Shown piece by piece: positions 41,736 through 52,275 of a DNA stretch of 64,000 nt. Location of the stretch: NCBI GenBank assembly GCA_017979445.1, contig CM030716.1, forward strand, positions 11,625,409 to 11,689,408, in the 5' to 3' direction. A program made the translations under genes and the position numbers. The notes under the pieces are model-generated. The model was not told where the DNA came from, did no database searches, and saw only the letters and a list, made by a program, of their open reading frames with translations. Position 1 is the first letter of the stretch. Every line of letters starts with the position of its first letter. The stretch is from Akebia trifoliata. Its lineage: Eukaryota; Streptophyta; Magnoliopsida; Ranunculales; Lardizabalaceae.

Positions 41736-43471
41736 GCTGAAAGCGCCCTCGATCCGCGGGGTGCGCGGATCCGCTTTTGACTCTTGAGGTTTGGGAGTCG
41801 CCACCTAGTTATTATGGTCTAGGAACCAAACTGACTCTAACATGGATAAAAAGAACTAATCTACCACAAAAAATCTAAATTCGGGGATCATGTTACGGGG
41901 TTGGAAGGTGTTAGGCACCAACCCCTCCCGGTCAAAGCCGGTCTCTACTAACTTCCCAAATATATCACATTGCTAAAAACCTAGATAAAAATAAAAAAAT
42001 TACATACCTTTCCGATAGCAAGGATTTTGTTCCCTCAGATCTGACAAAAAGAGCTCCTTGTACTGTACTCCCTTGCTTCGTTCTGTCTCCGGATTTGACT
42101 TCGTATCTCCTATATCAAGGTATGTCCTTGTTTTTGGATCTGAACTCTTCAAGTTTGTTGCGGATTTGGGGGTGTTTTTGGAGGGATTTTAGGTGTTTTC
42201 TAGACTAAAATTGAAGGAGGGATGTTAGGTAAGGAGTTGGGGCTCCAAAACTAGGGTTTATGGGATGCTATGGGGCTTCTAGACCTACTTCTCTTAGGGT
42301 TTATGATTTGATCCGAAAATAGGGTGTGAGCACCTCTATTTATAGAATTTTTTTAAGGTTGATTTGGATAGAGTTAGTATTTAATTAGAGATCTTTTAAT
42401 TAGAGTTGTGTTTTAGTTAAAATTGTTTTAGGTAGAATTGTGTTTTAATTAGAATTGTTTTAGGTAGAATTGTTTTTAAGTTAGAACTCTATTAGATAGA
42501 GTTATTATTTAATTAGAATTCTATTATGACTTTTGGTCTTATTTGATTGACTTTTAATGTTTTGACTTTAGTCTTAATTGATTGACTTTTAATATTTTGA
42601 CTTCAGTCTTGCTTAATTGACTTTAATTTTGACTTTAGTCTCACTTGATTGACTTTAATACTTTGGCTACAGTCTTGCTTGATTGACTTTAAATTTTTGG
42701 AGAACCCCCTTCCATTATTCTTTAATTCTTTGGACCCCCAAATGGAGGGGTCCTTAAAGAAATATCCCACGAACCCTCAACAATTTTACCCGAAAGTCCA
42801 ATTGATCGATTTTTTAATTCAAAATTTTAAATTAATTTCATCAATGTTTCACTTTAATTATTTAATATTTTATTTATTAATTTCAAATTTTTTAATTATG
42901 AAAATTTTGAAATTACCGTTTTGCCCCCGGAGAGGACTTTTCACGTTTCAAGTCGGTTTTTAATGTTCTAGGATGTTTTATAATCGGTTTTTCGTAAGGA
43001 ATTCAATGAGAATGTTGGTTTGTGTCATTTATGAAAATTTTTATGTGAAATGATTGTGAACTTTATGAGGGGCATTTTCGTAATTTTGTCAAATTCTGTT
43101 AAAATTGGTTAAATGATTTATTTGGTTCCGATTTGTTATTTTATGTGTTCGAGAGAGTTTTCCTAAGCGTAACGTAGGCTCTAGGGTTGTTTTGAGGTTA
43201 GGGGTATTTTGGTAATTTGGTAATTTTTTAGTGATTTTTATCGTGAAGTTTCTTTTTGGTCTGCAAGATGATGATTTCTATGTTTCTAGGGTCGTATTTT
43301 CCTAGCGTAGCGTGGTTTCTAAGGTTTTGTCAGTTCGAGATACCTCATCCGAATTTCTGAAACACATCTGGTAACAAAATAAAGCAATGGAATACACATC
43401 CATCATTGGGAATCATTGCAATCGGGTTGACGAGTTGATTAATCAGGCGAGTGCAAAAATGGGGTGTCTAC
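41736..43471 (-). mobile_element. Solo or truncated gypsy LTR, minus orientation
   Basis: On the minus strand it begins TGTAGACACCCCATTTTTGC at 43471. It closes with GGTGCCTAACACCTTCCAAC (about 41920) and TAGGTGGCGACTCCCA (about 41800), ending in a GC-rich palindrome (GGATCCGCGCACCCCGCGG, about 41750). I have seen this order in long LTRs of plant gypsy (Ogre/Tat-type) elements. The middle is made of ATTAGAATTGT and GACTTTAGTCTTGATTGACTTTAAT repeats. A second copy of the start lies at 44457 in the opposite orientation, and of the end at 59237. Confidence 0.6.
42380..42690. repeat. Degenerate short tandem repeats inside the LTR
   Basis: Two series: (T)TTAGGTAGAATTGT/TTTAATTAGAATTG units at 42400-42530, and GACTTTAGTCTT(A)(A)TTGATTGACTTTTAAT units at 42530-42690. 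Units vary by substitutions. Confidence 0.8.
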
Positions 43472-43926
43472 AGTTGCCCAAATCACCCACCCTGTTTCGT
43501 ACACGTTTAAGATATATAAACATAACCAGATCAGAGCCAAAAACATTTGAGAGATTAAAATAATAAAAGAGACAAAAGAAAGAGAAAAATGAAATGTTTT
43601 CCACTGCAGTCATTATTTTTATCTTAGGCTCGATTTTCTCGTTTGCACACCCTTTTGAATACAAAATAAAATTTGAGAGCATATACATATAAATGGAAAT
43701 GAAACACATTTTCTGTCATAAATATGATATATAAACCCCCAAAGTATTAAGTCACCCATATTGTTTGTTAAGAAGTTCATCTAAATTAAACAACAAAGTG
43801 TTACATTTTTAACTTAATACTTGTCATTGATAAGAATAAACTAATTTGATCGGTTCCAAATCAACCAATGCATCTAGGGAAACTTGTCTAATCTGCAGAT
43901 CTTAACAAAAGAAGATTATTTTAAGA
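43472..43926. other. Unassigned sequence
   Basis: Starts right at the LTR edge with a GTTGCCCAAATCACCC word. No coding identified. Confidence 0.4.
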
Positions 43927-43929
43927 ATT

Positions 43930-44023
43930 GAATGACAAGTGCATCAAGGACGATAACCCAATCATGGGTGTAGATAGCTATAACCAACCATAAGTGATGT
44001 ACCTATTCTTAGCCCAATCATTA
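43930..44023. repeat. Inverted-repeat outer segment, right
   Basis: GAATGACAAGTGCATCAAGG, CAATCATGGGTGTAGATAGC and TATAACCAACCATAAGTGAT are the reverse complement of 37998-38087. It is 3.35 kb away from the end of the right palindrome arm, whereas on the left the two segments are adjacent. Confidence 0.85.
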
Positions 44024-44029
44024 GAAGTT

Positions 44030-44254
44030 GACGAGAATATATCATATGAGGAAGGACCCGCTCAGATTTTAGACAAACAATAGAAGAAGTTGAGATCTTG
44101 CATCATTCCCTTAGTCAAGGTTTTGGAGGCACTACAACATCGAGGAAAAGAAATGGGAAAAGGAGTCAAACATGCAATTGTGATATCTTGTCCTATTCAT
44201 GGATTAATGTGCGACTCTAAATTTTGAGGACAAAATCTTTATTAAGGGGGGAGG
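44030..44254 (+). pseudogene. Chromovirus (Ty3/gypsy) pol 3' end with polypurine tract
   Basis: Plus-strand frame DENISYEEGPAQILDKQ then, past a stop, KKLRSCIIPLVKVL, and in a shifted frame WEKESNMQL...FEDKIF. This matches the C-terminus of Tekay/Del-type chromovirus polyproteins (YEE.P..I.D...LR....P.VKV.W...W). AATTAAGGGGGGAGGA-like purines follow (44241-44254) directly before TGTAATACCCC, the LTR start. Upstream enzyme domains are absent. Confidence 0.75.
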
Positions 44255-44456
44255 ATGTAATACCCCATATTTTTTAATGCATATCTAGGGAAAATTCGTA
44301 GGTCAATCAATAAAAATTATTTCTTGACTTTGGAATTTGATAAATCCGATTACACCATTAGTTCAACATAAAAAAATTAACTAAATTAATAAATTATAAA
44401 ATTGCTAAAATCGTAGCATGGGACAGGTTCTTAATATAAACTGATAAATGATTGTT
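44255..44456 (+). mobile_element. Truncated 3' LTR of the chromovirus
   Basis: Begins TGTAATACCCCATATTTTTT, the standard start of Tekay/Del LTRs. It continues only about 200 bases before TGTAGACACCCC of another LTR family begins, so that element probably inserted into it. Confidence 0.65.
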
Positions 44457-46009
44457 ACTGTAGACACCCCATTTTTGCATCTGCCTAATTCGACAATTCG
44501 TCACTCGATTACCGTGGATTCCTAATGATGATCGTAAAGAACTCGAAGGCTTGTGAGTACTATCCCTGATTCCCTCCGTTTCCCCTCTTTTCATCTCCCC
44601 TACTCGTTACGACTCGACATAAAAATTCACGCACACTTAGGATCGCCACACGTTACACCCGATTTGGCAAGCACGTACGCTTAGATTCACTACACAGTTC
44701 GATAACCTAGAGACCTCGCCATGCTAGGAAAATACGACTTTGAAACATAGAAATAATCACGTTAGGACTAAAAGAAACCTCACCCTAGAATTCGTAAAAA
44801 TCCGCAAAAATCGACAAAATGACGAAAATACCCCTCATAAATTTTGGACCTCCGAAAGACTTCGAAAGTACCTCCATTGCACTCAGAACATGATTTCGAG
44901 TCTAACGGGACCCAAACCAACGAAAACAGAGAAGTTTAAGAAAATCATAAAAATGACCGGAACGCCCCTCAACACCCAAATTCAACTTAGAGATCCCGAT
45001 CTTTAGGAAAATGTAATAAAATTGAAATCCAATTAAAAATCCAATCTAACTAAAAATAAAACTTAAATTAAAAGTTAAACAATTCAAACAAAAAAATCCA
45101 AACAATTAAAACTAAACGATTTAAACAATTGAAGTTAAACAATTCAAACGAAAAAATCCAAACAATTAAAATCCAATTAAAAAAAATTTCAAATTAAAAA
45201 TCGATCAACCAATAAAACCAAAAGAAAACTTTTCATTAATCAACCAAAAATAATAATATATCCGTCAACGAATAAAACCAAAATTAAACAAATTAAAAAT
45301 CGATCAATCAATAAAATTCAAAATAAAATTTTAAAGTTAAAATCAACCAATCACTATTGGCCAATAAGGGACTACTAATGTAGTGCGAGTAGCGCAAGAT
45401 CATAACTCCTATTCTCCCAAAAGAAAGAAGGAAAGTGAGTGAAACGTGTTGACTAAAAAAAAAAGAAAAGAAAGAAAAATAAAAAGAATTAGTAAGAGAA
45501 AAAAATTGAAAATAGAAGTTGGACTTCTATTAAAGAGAGACGTTTCTCTCTCCTTTAAGGACTTCTTCTTCTGGCAAAAAGGCTTCCTCTCTCAACGTCC
45601 TTGGGGTTGAACGGCTTCATCTTCTTCTCCAATGGCTTTCTCCTCTACAGGCTTGATCTCTTCTTCTCCATTGGACTGACAAACGGTTTCTTCTCACTGC
45701 ACGCCTCTCTCTCAACTCTCTCTTCTCTGTGTTCTCTTTGCAGCACAGCCTGCTGCTGTGCAATCAACAACGTCCCAACACTCTCTTCCTCTCCATCACA
45801 GCAGCCACAACAGCAACGCCCCAATACTTTCTTCGTATCCATCACAGCAGCCCCAACGGTAACAGCCCCCTTATCACCTCTTTCTCTCACGTTCTAATTG
45901 CTGCAACAACCCTTCCACAGCCATCTTCAACACCCTCTCAACCTCTAAAACGACATCTCCTTCAGCCTTCACTATCTCCAACGTCCATTGCTACCCCATC
46001 TCCATTTCA
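44456..46009 (+). mobile_element. LTR of the TGTAGACACCCC family, plus orientation (partial)
   Basis: Begins TGTAGACACCCCATTTTTGC at 44461 or just before, matching the minus-strand start at 43471, with similar following words (GCCTAATTCG...GTCA). The A-rich stretch 45010-45380 matches the T-rich interior of the other LTR in reverse. A CT/CAA-rich tract at 45541-46005 lies before the CACTA end at 46010. The LTR's 3' end motif is not seen, so it is truncated. Confidence 0.45.
45740..46005 (+). other. CAA/CCA-rich stretch
   Basis: Words such as ACAGCAGCCACAACAGCAACG and CCCAACACTCTCTTC recur two or three times. A similar composition and vocabulary lies at 57340-57640. The open frames over it are low-complexity Ser/Thr/Pro products; I do not call a gene. 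Confidence 0.4.
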
Positions 46010-46290
46010 CACTACGTCATAATGCGTCAAAACCGACTGTCCCTGCAGTCGAAAAAAAGTCGTTTAAAAAGGAGTGGTTTTTAAAAAACAACTATCCTTG
46101 AGAGTCGAAAAAAACGACGGTCAAAACGACTGTCCGTGACAGTCGAAAAAAATGACGGTCAAAACGACTGTTAGTGACAGTCGGTAAAAACAACAGTCAA
46201 AATGACTGTTTTTGACAGTCGGCAAAAACGACGGTCAAAAAAATTGTCTTTGACAGTCAGGAAAAACGACGGTCTTTAACAGTTGTTTAT
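46010..46290 (+). mobile_element. CACTA terminus with tandem subterminal repeats
   Basis: CACTACGTCATAATGCGTC is followed by about six near-tandem units of roughly 37 bases built from AAACGACTGT..GTGACAGTCG and AAAAACGACGGTC. Each unit is itself partly palindromic. It shares CACTACGTCAT and the GACTGT/ACAGTC vocabulary with 10470, so both ends belong to one family. No facing TAGTG end was recognised downstream. Confidence 0.7.
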
Positions 46291-46562
46291 TTACAATACG
46301 AGTTTTTTTTTTTTTTTTAAATAAATTAAATTTTTTTATTTTTTTTTATAAATTAAAAAATTATTCAATATCTAAAAAGTGCAAATTGAGGCTGTATCAT
46401 CATTTCTATTATCCATTTCAATGTAATAATTTTTTTATTAAAAAGAATGTGAGATCCCCTCGATTGTAATAGTTTGGGTATCACTTAATGAAAATGGTTC
46501 CATAATAGGTTGAGTTCAGATTCCTAAGGAAGAAATTTGGGAGATAATGCTCTCTGCACTTG

Positions 46563-46770
46563 TTATCTAATCTCTATCCAACTGCACCCATTATTTCTTC
46601 TCAACCTCCTCTTCATCATCTTCTTCAACCTTTCAATGTAGCCCTAATCACCATTATCCGCATATAAGTTCGACAACAACAAGCAGCTCCCTGCACTCTC
46701 AAGCTCGAGCTCATACACATTCTTAGCTGTTATTTCTGCAAGTTCAATGTTTCCATGATTTGAAGCATGG
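46563..46770 (-). pseudogene. PPR protein E-domain fragment
   Basis: Minus-strand frame NHGNIELAEITAKNVYELE, then GSCLLLSNLYADNGD, an in-frame stop, and LKKMMKRRLRRNNGCSWIEI before the final stop. This is the E-type C-terminal region of plant pentatricopeptide-repeat (organelle RNA editing) proteins, whose usual form is HGN.ELAE...L..LEP...G.YVLLSN.YA..G.W.....R..MK...KK..G.SWIE. No PPR repeats are seen upstream. The stop and isolation make it a fragment, probably captured by a transposon. Confidence 0.75.
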
Positions 46771-46835
46771 ATGCTACTTCTTCCTTGGTGATGCATCCTG
46801 ACCTGCCTGTATCATACATCTGATGGCCACATAAA
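46755..46835 (-). other. EF-hand-like peptide in another frame
   Basis: Minus strand, after an ATCAG acceptor-like site: MYDTGRSGCITKEEVASML, then a run to a stop. The spacing D-x-G-x-S-G-x-I-x-x-x-E resembles an EF-hand loop. It overlaps the start of the PPR fragment in a different frame, so it could be a separate captured exon joined here, or chance. Confidence 0.3.
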
Positions 46836-46859
46836 AAACATAGCAGATATTTAAGTCAT

Positions 46860-47552
46860 GTAACTCCAAAAGATCTAATACTCAATAATTCTGCAAGGTT
46901 CAATAAAATTTATCAATAGATATATAAAGTAGAACATCAATTAAACTCGACCGAGGATGGATCGATCAAGAGAAGAGGAAGAACAATGGTCTCAGGATGC
47001 TTACTGAGGAACATTCAACAACGAAATGTGGTGCAAATACAATATTAGTGGTGGAAGGCCTTAGATCTTCATATTGGCCATAGTTGGCCTGAGATTCAAG
47101 AATATACATATTATGTGAAGTGAAACCATATTCACAATCAAGGCATTTGGTTTTTTGTGAGAATAGAGGAAAACCTGTGACACAGCTTATCAGATCTGTG
47201 AGTAAAGTAACAATGTAAGCTAGATTCTAACTTATGGACTTCCACAGTCCCACTTGCAAAAACATATTTAAGCCTCTTAGAAAGACACTACTTTAAAAAT
47301 GAAATGAGTAACATAAACGAAACGTTTATAAGTAACCTGTTGGTAATTTCTACATCAACTCCAATGCAACAGAAGGCCCTGATAATGCAATAAAAGATTG
47401 ACGAGGGTTCCTCAATTTATTTTGTTCTAAATCCTTACTAAGATATATGAATGGCAAGTTTGAGTCAATGTATTCTGAAAGGGCCTTCAAGAAATGATGA
47501 ACTGAACTGCATCAAGAGAAACTAGGTTAACATAATTAAATTTCTTGAATAC
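46860..47552. other. Non-coding sequence between captured fragments
   Basis: No gene recognised. Intron-like composition on the minus strand, between the glycerol-3-phosphate dehydrogenase exon and the PPR fragment. Confidence 0.4.
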
Positions 47553-47656
47553 CTGCACAGGGGCTGCATGTAGGCAAAAATCAGCACCCAGCAATGCAGT
47601 CTTTGCATCAGTTGTAGCAACAACATTTTCTGGTAATAGGTGATCTGAGAAGTATT
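47553..47656 (-). pseudogene. GLY1: Plastid glycerol-3-phosphate dehydrogenase (GLY1/SFD1) exon fragment
   Basis: Minus-strand frame CKYFSDHLLPENVVATTDAK followed by TALLGADFCLHAAPVQ, ending at a GTATTC donor. This matches the N-terminal NAD-binding part of chloroplast NAD-dependent glycerol-3-phosphate dehydrogenase (Arabidopsis GLY1/SFD1: NCKYFPEHKLPENVIATTDA..., CLHAVPVQ). The enzyme reduces dihydroxyacetone phosphate to supply glycerol-3-phosphate for plastid lipids. Only this one exon is present; neither flanking exons nor the rest of the enzyme are seen within 5 kb. The copia element inserted about 75 bases to its right. A captured or relic fragment is the best reading. Confidence 0.8.
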
Positions 47657-47728
47657 TGCAGAAAAAAGTGGAAAAGAAAGAAAATGTAAAATGGATGAAA
47701 GATGGATTCCAAAAACCTTTGATCAAAC

Positions 47729-48010
47729 TGTAGGAAAGTAAATCTTTCTGGAGCTCCCAATGGAAATTTCAGCACACATTGTATTGATACTTAGGATTGA
47801 TTTTATACAGACCTTACAAATCTATTTAAGGAATAATACAGCTAAGAAAATAACATATACATCAGTTACAGATTTTATTTGCTAAAATACAACAATTGCA
47901 TCAGTTACAAGGCATGATTCTCGGCTTGATTTTTGCTGCAGATTGATTCTAGATTTCTTGTTGAGTTTGAATTTGAATTTTATTCTTGCCTTGTGTCACC
48001 TTCCTTAATA
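47729..48010 (-). repeat. copia LTR, left (3' LTR)
   Basis: Plus strand begins TGTAGGAAAGTAAATC and ends CCTTCCTTAATA, followed by CGCCCCCAC (the polypurine tract complement). Compared with the right LTR I count about five substitutions. Confidence 0.95.
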
Positions 48011-48063
48011 CGCCCCCACAAAATTGAGCTTCCATGGGCAAGACCAATTTTGGACCGTAAAAT

Positions 48064-49290
48064 TTATGTGCGTTCCCGAGACAATGGCTTGGTTAGTAAA
48101 TCAGCTAATTGATCTTGAGTGTGGACATGACTCACTTTAAGTATACCTTTCTGAACTTGATCACGCACAAAATGAAGATCAATTTGAATATGTTTCATTC
48201 TTGAATGTTGGACAGGATTAAAGCTGAGATGAGTTGCTCCAAGAATATCACATAGAAGAGATGGTGGCATCTTTAATGGAAATCCAAGTTCTTGAAGGAG
48301 TGCAAGTAACCACATTGTTTCTGATGCCCCATTTGCAAGGGCTCGATATTCTGCTTCCGTAGTAGACCGAGCAATAGCTCGTTGTTTTTTCGAACTCCAT
48401 GAGATTGGATTGCAGCCCAAAAATGTAATGTAAGCCGATGTAGAGGTTCTATCATCAATGTTTCCAGCCCAGTCAGCATCACTGTAGGTTTTTAAGCATG
48501 GTGCTACAGATTTCTTGATGTGAATGCCATGAAAAATCATCTTCTTGAGATACCGAAGAAACCTCTTAGTAGTTGTCCAATGGGTGACCGTTGGCTTGTG
48601 CATAAATTGAGAAAGCTTATTGACAGCAAAGGAAATGTCGGGACGGGTTAAGGAAAGATATTGTATGCTGCCAATGACACGCCTATATTCTGTACTATCC
48701 ACTGCAGCTATCCTATCCACCAAGTGAAGAGATTGAGTAGGTGACAATGGTGTAGAAACATCCTTTGCACCAGCCATGTTTGTTTTCTCCAAGATGTCAC
48801 GAACATACTTATGTTGTGAGAGAAATATACCTGCATTAGTTGGGATAACTTCCACACCTAGGAAGTAATAAAGTGAACCCATATCTTTCAAGGAAAATTG
48901 ATCACCAAGTTTGTTAATAACATATGCTACAAATTTTTTGTCATTGCCCGTAATGACCAAATCATCGACATAAACAAGGAAATAGCATATAACGGAATCA
49001 CGACGATAAACAAATAGGGAGGAATCAGCTTTAGAGTTGTGGAACCCGAGTGCTATGAAAGCATTTTTTAAAGCTGAATACCATGCCCTTGGGGCTTGTT
49101 TGAGACCATAAATTGCTTTCCTTAGCTTGCACACATAATCAGGTCTAGACAAATCTTTAAAACCCGGAGGTTGAATCATGTAAACAATTTCTTGCAAATT
49201 TCCATGTAAAAAGGCATTGTTTACATCCATTTGTCTTAGGGGCCACCCATTCATGACTGCAATGCTCAACACAGTCCTTAATTGTGGCTG
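48064..49290 (-). pseudogene. copia reverse transcriptase and RNase H
   Basis: Open on the minus strand for about 400 codons. Reverse transcriptase: QMDVNNAFLHG (first catalytic Asp), PPGF, KAIYGLKQAPRAWY and FLVYVDDLVITG with the YVDD box near 48955-48970. RNase H: YSDADWAGNIDDRTSTSAY, WSSKKQ..A.STTEAEYRAL and KHIQIDLHFVRD. It ends DLLTKPLSRERT and a stop. All expected motifs of the copia enzyme are present. A one-base frameshift near 49285 separates it from the upstream reverse-transcriptase part, where ...NPVVKPATIK runs into the wrong frame instead of continuing TVLSIAVMNGW. Confidence 0.92.
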
Positions 49291-50221
49291 GTTTGACCAC
49301 TGGGTTAAAAGTTTCTTTATAATCAACTCCAGGACGTTGATTATAACCCTTTGCAACAAGTAGTGCTTTGAATTTATTAATTGAGCCATCAACTTTCCGT
49401 TTAACCCTAAACACCCACTTACAACCAACTAGATTACAATTGTTGGGTGGGGGAATTAAATCCCAAGTACCATGCCACATGAGAGCGATTAATTCACTAG
49501 ACATGGCTGCACACCATTCAGGGTGAGATACGGCTTGCCTCACACATGTTGGTTCTAGAGGTAATGGAAGAGAGTGCTTAGTGATAGTGTGTAATTGCTT
49601 GGGTTTGAAAATGTTGTTCATGGATCTAGTAGTCATGGAATGTGTTCGATTTGAGGGCGCTTCATTTGACGTAGAACATTGTGAATCAGAGACAGAAGTA
49701 GATGCAAGTTGATGTGAGGATGAAACATGCTGTGCAATAACATTTAAACCAACATCTAGGTTTGAATTTAGATTCACATCACTTCGATTTTCATGCAATT
49801 CACAAGGAATAGGAGTAGAGATAGAGGAAGATATGCCTAGAGGTTGCGCAGATATGGCGGCAACATGTTCTGAGCTCGACGGTGGCTGTGAGGGGTGAGC
49901 AAGACTTCGTGAAGGCGTAGGAATTGAAGAAGTAGATGGGTTTTGTGTAAGAAAGAAATGGAGATCAACAGGTGGGATTTCTCTGGAGCTTAGGTCGTGC
50001 GTGAGGTTTGGAGAAATTGGGCTATGCAATTCATCGAATGTCACATGCCTGGAAACATATATCCGATCCATTAATGGATCCATGCATTTATATGCATTCT
50101 GTGTTTGTGAATACCCAATGAAAATACATGGAATTGATTTTGGTTGTAATTTATGGTTATTGTATGGCCTTGTGAGAGGGTAGCATAAACATTCAAATTT
50201 TCGCAGCTTGAGATAATTTGG
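49285..50221 (-). pseudogene. copia pol middle part (integrase C-terminus to RT start)
   Basis: A minus-strand frame starts after a TGA at 50222 (FGVLFGQ-stop) and contains LKLRKFECLCYPLTRPY, IFIGYS, then a Ser/Thr/Pro-rich linker, and finally HPEWCAAMSSELIAL, GCKWVFRVKRK and GVDYKETFNPVVKPATIK of the reverse transcriptase. It is continuous with the integrase part apart from the TGA and shifts frame at about 49285. It corresponds to the integrase C-terminal extension and the first reverse-transcriptase motifs. Confidence 0.88.
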
Positions 50222-51340
50222 TCATTGACCAAAAAGAACCCCAAACGGAGACTTGTTTTGGAGAATGGGAGTTGGTTGTCGATTTATGAGATAGGTAGTG
50301 GTTTGGAATGCATGAGGCCAATAAGTTAGAGGTAAGGAAGCATCATGAAGCAAAGTAAGACCCGTCTCTACAAGATAACGATGACGCCTTTCGGAAACAC
50401 CATTTTGTTGGGGGGTATAGGGAACGGTGGTGTAGTGGCTTATACCATGATCCGACAAAAAAAATTTTAAACGTTGAAATTCTCCACCATTGTCCGAGTA
50501 CAAACTTTTGATGTTGGACTTAAACCTTGTTTCAACAAGTATTTTAAATTGTGGAAAAATACTAGAAACAAGAGATTTTGTAGACATAGGGTAAAACCAC
50601 ATGTATTTGGTATAATGGTCCACAAAAATGAGATAATATCGTGCGCCATTAGACCCGGTAATGTGAGCGGGACCCCAAACATTATTGTATATAATTTCAA
50701 GCGGAGAATGACTTTGAAAACTTGTGGTGCCAAATGGTTGTTGATGTGCTTTATTTATTGAACAAGAAGTACATGAAGATGGTAACTTATTTGTGGTAAG
50801 AGGAAGGGAAAAAAGATTGACAAGATTTTGAACAACTTTAATCGAAAGATGTCCAAGACGCTTGTACCACCCATCGATTGAAGTCCGTTCATGCACATAA
50901 GCAACCATTTTGGGAGTGGAAGAAGCCACCATTGAGTTTGGGAACATGTAGACGCCATTCTCACACGCTCCTCTTAGTAGTATCGCCCCCGTGGATCGTT
51001 CCTTCACAAGAAAATTAAGTGGGTGAAATTCATGAAAAACATTATTTTGTTTGTTGAAGTGATGAACGGAAATGAGATTCTTGTGAATATTTGGAATGCA
51101 TAATGTATCATGTAAATGAAAGGTTTTTTTAGGTGTGGGTAAGGCTAAAGAACCAATATGTGTAACTGTCAAACCTGCACCATCACCAAGAATGACTTCA
51201 TCAGTGCCATCATACTCAGAATGAATTGATAAATTTTGTATATCACCCGTGATATTGTGGGAAGCTGCAGAGTCAATTAACCATTTATGTTCTTGACCGT
51301 CAGATGTTTTTGCACAATTAACAATCATTTCAGAAGGATG
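50222..51340 (-). pseudogene. copia protease and integrase
   Basis: Minus strand. Protease-like start WLIDSAASHNIT (the DSAAS form of the aspartic protease motif). GAG-pre-integrase: a W..RLGHLS motif and CTSCSINKAHQQPF (H..C..C). Integrase core: YYLIFVDHYTKYMWFYPM (first Asp), SDNGGEFQ (second Asp) and PYTPQQNGVSERRHR (Glu). The DDE triad is complete. The frame is closed by the TGA at 50222 and by a TAA just before residue one, at about 51343. Confidence 0.92.
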
Positions 51341-51342
51341 TA

Positions 51343-51532
51343 ATTAGGGGCAGGCCTTGGCTGTGTGGCCCACTTGATCGCAATACTGGCATTTTGGTTG
51401 GTATTGTCTTTGGTTTGAATTGAAGCGGGCCGAATTATTGGTACGCCGTTGATCACGATATGGGCCATTTGAGAAACGATTCTGGCCTTGTTGACGCGAA
51501 GACCCTTGACCCTTGTTATTTCCTTTTGGTTG
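51343..51532 (-). pseudogene. copia gag C-terminus with zinc knuckle
   Basis: In the same frame as gag and pol, between the in-frame TAG at 51533 and the TAA near 51343. It is rich in Gln, Asn, Arg and Gly and ends KCQYCDQVGHTAKACP, a CX2CX4HX4C nucleic-acid-binding knuckle. The two stops are single nonsense changes in an otherwise continuous gag-pol frame. Confidence 0.88.
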
Positions 51533-52237
51533 CTAAGTTGCAAAGAAGCCAGGACGATGACTTGTGAAATTCGCAGCAGCCACAAGCTGCTGGGTAGCAG
51601 CCTCTATCCTTCCCAAGTAACTCTCATGCCCAACAAGTAGATCATGGAGCTCTTCAAAGGCAAGAGATTTTTCTCTAGCCCGAATAGGTGTGGCAATCTC
51701 ACGAAATTCGGACCCTAACCCGTTGAGGACATAGAGGGTGATGTCGTCGTCGGAGATTGGGTGATCAATGAGGGCTATCTCATCAGCCAAGCCTTTAACC
51801 GCATGAAGATACTCTAAGATTGGGCGGTTCCCACACTGAATCAAGGTCAGTTCTTCCTTGAGTTGCATTGCCCTTGTATGCGATTTACTTGCGTACATGG
51901 TTGATAATTTTTTCCAGGCTTCATAGGAGGTTTTGGCTGTGGCAATAAGAGGCGTGATTTTTGGGGAAGTAGAAGCAAGGATAGCACTAAGAATTAGCTT
52001 ATCTTGTCTAACCCAGTGGTGTTTCTTGACTATAGATGGTGGGGTTCCATCTGAGGAGGGGCAATGCAATTCGCCATTAACGTAATCCATTAGATCATAG
52101 CCAATTAGGAGAGCCTCAAATTGAGCTCGCCATTGGGGAAAAGATGAGGGTGTGAGTTTCTCATTGATCTGAGCTGTGATGTTAAAAACAACAAGAGGAA
52201 TTTCTGAGGGAGAGGTAGGCTGATTTGCGGAAGACAT
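51533..52237 (-). pseudogene. copia gag (UBN2/Retrotran_gag type)
   Basis: The likely start is the Met of MSSANQPTSPSE at about 52237; an earlier in-frame ATG at 52276 overlaps the primer-binding site and LTR edge and is less likely. Motifs of copia gag: KLTPSSFPQWRAQFEALLIGYDL, AILASTSP, SYEAWKKLSTMYASKSH, LQ-type ELTLIQCGNRPILEYL and GLADEIALIDHPISDDD...GLGSEFREI. It encodes the capsid-like shell of the element. It stops at a TAG (51533), one codon after FFAT, where the knuckle part should follow. Confidence 0.92.
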
Positions 52238-52255
52238 GAGGATCAAATTCTCATT

Positions 52256-52275
52256 GGAGATTTGCTCTGATACCA
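52256..52275 (-). promoter_or_regulatory. copia primer-binding site
   Basis: The minus strand directly after the LTR end CTTTCCTACA reads TGGTATCAGAGCAAATCTCC, complementary at its first 12 bases to the 3' end of plant initiator tRNA-Met. Confidence 0.93.

Noticed and set aside
45601..46022. Two Ser/Thr/Pro-rich frames of 97-98 codons as a gene
   Set aside because: Low complexity, two overlapping frames equally open, and similar sequence at 57.4 kb points to repeat DNA.
10470..46290. The two CACTACGTCAT ends as the two termini of one giant CACTA element
   Set aside because: Both read CACTA on the plus strand; a single element needs opposite orientations.
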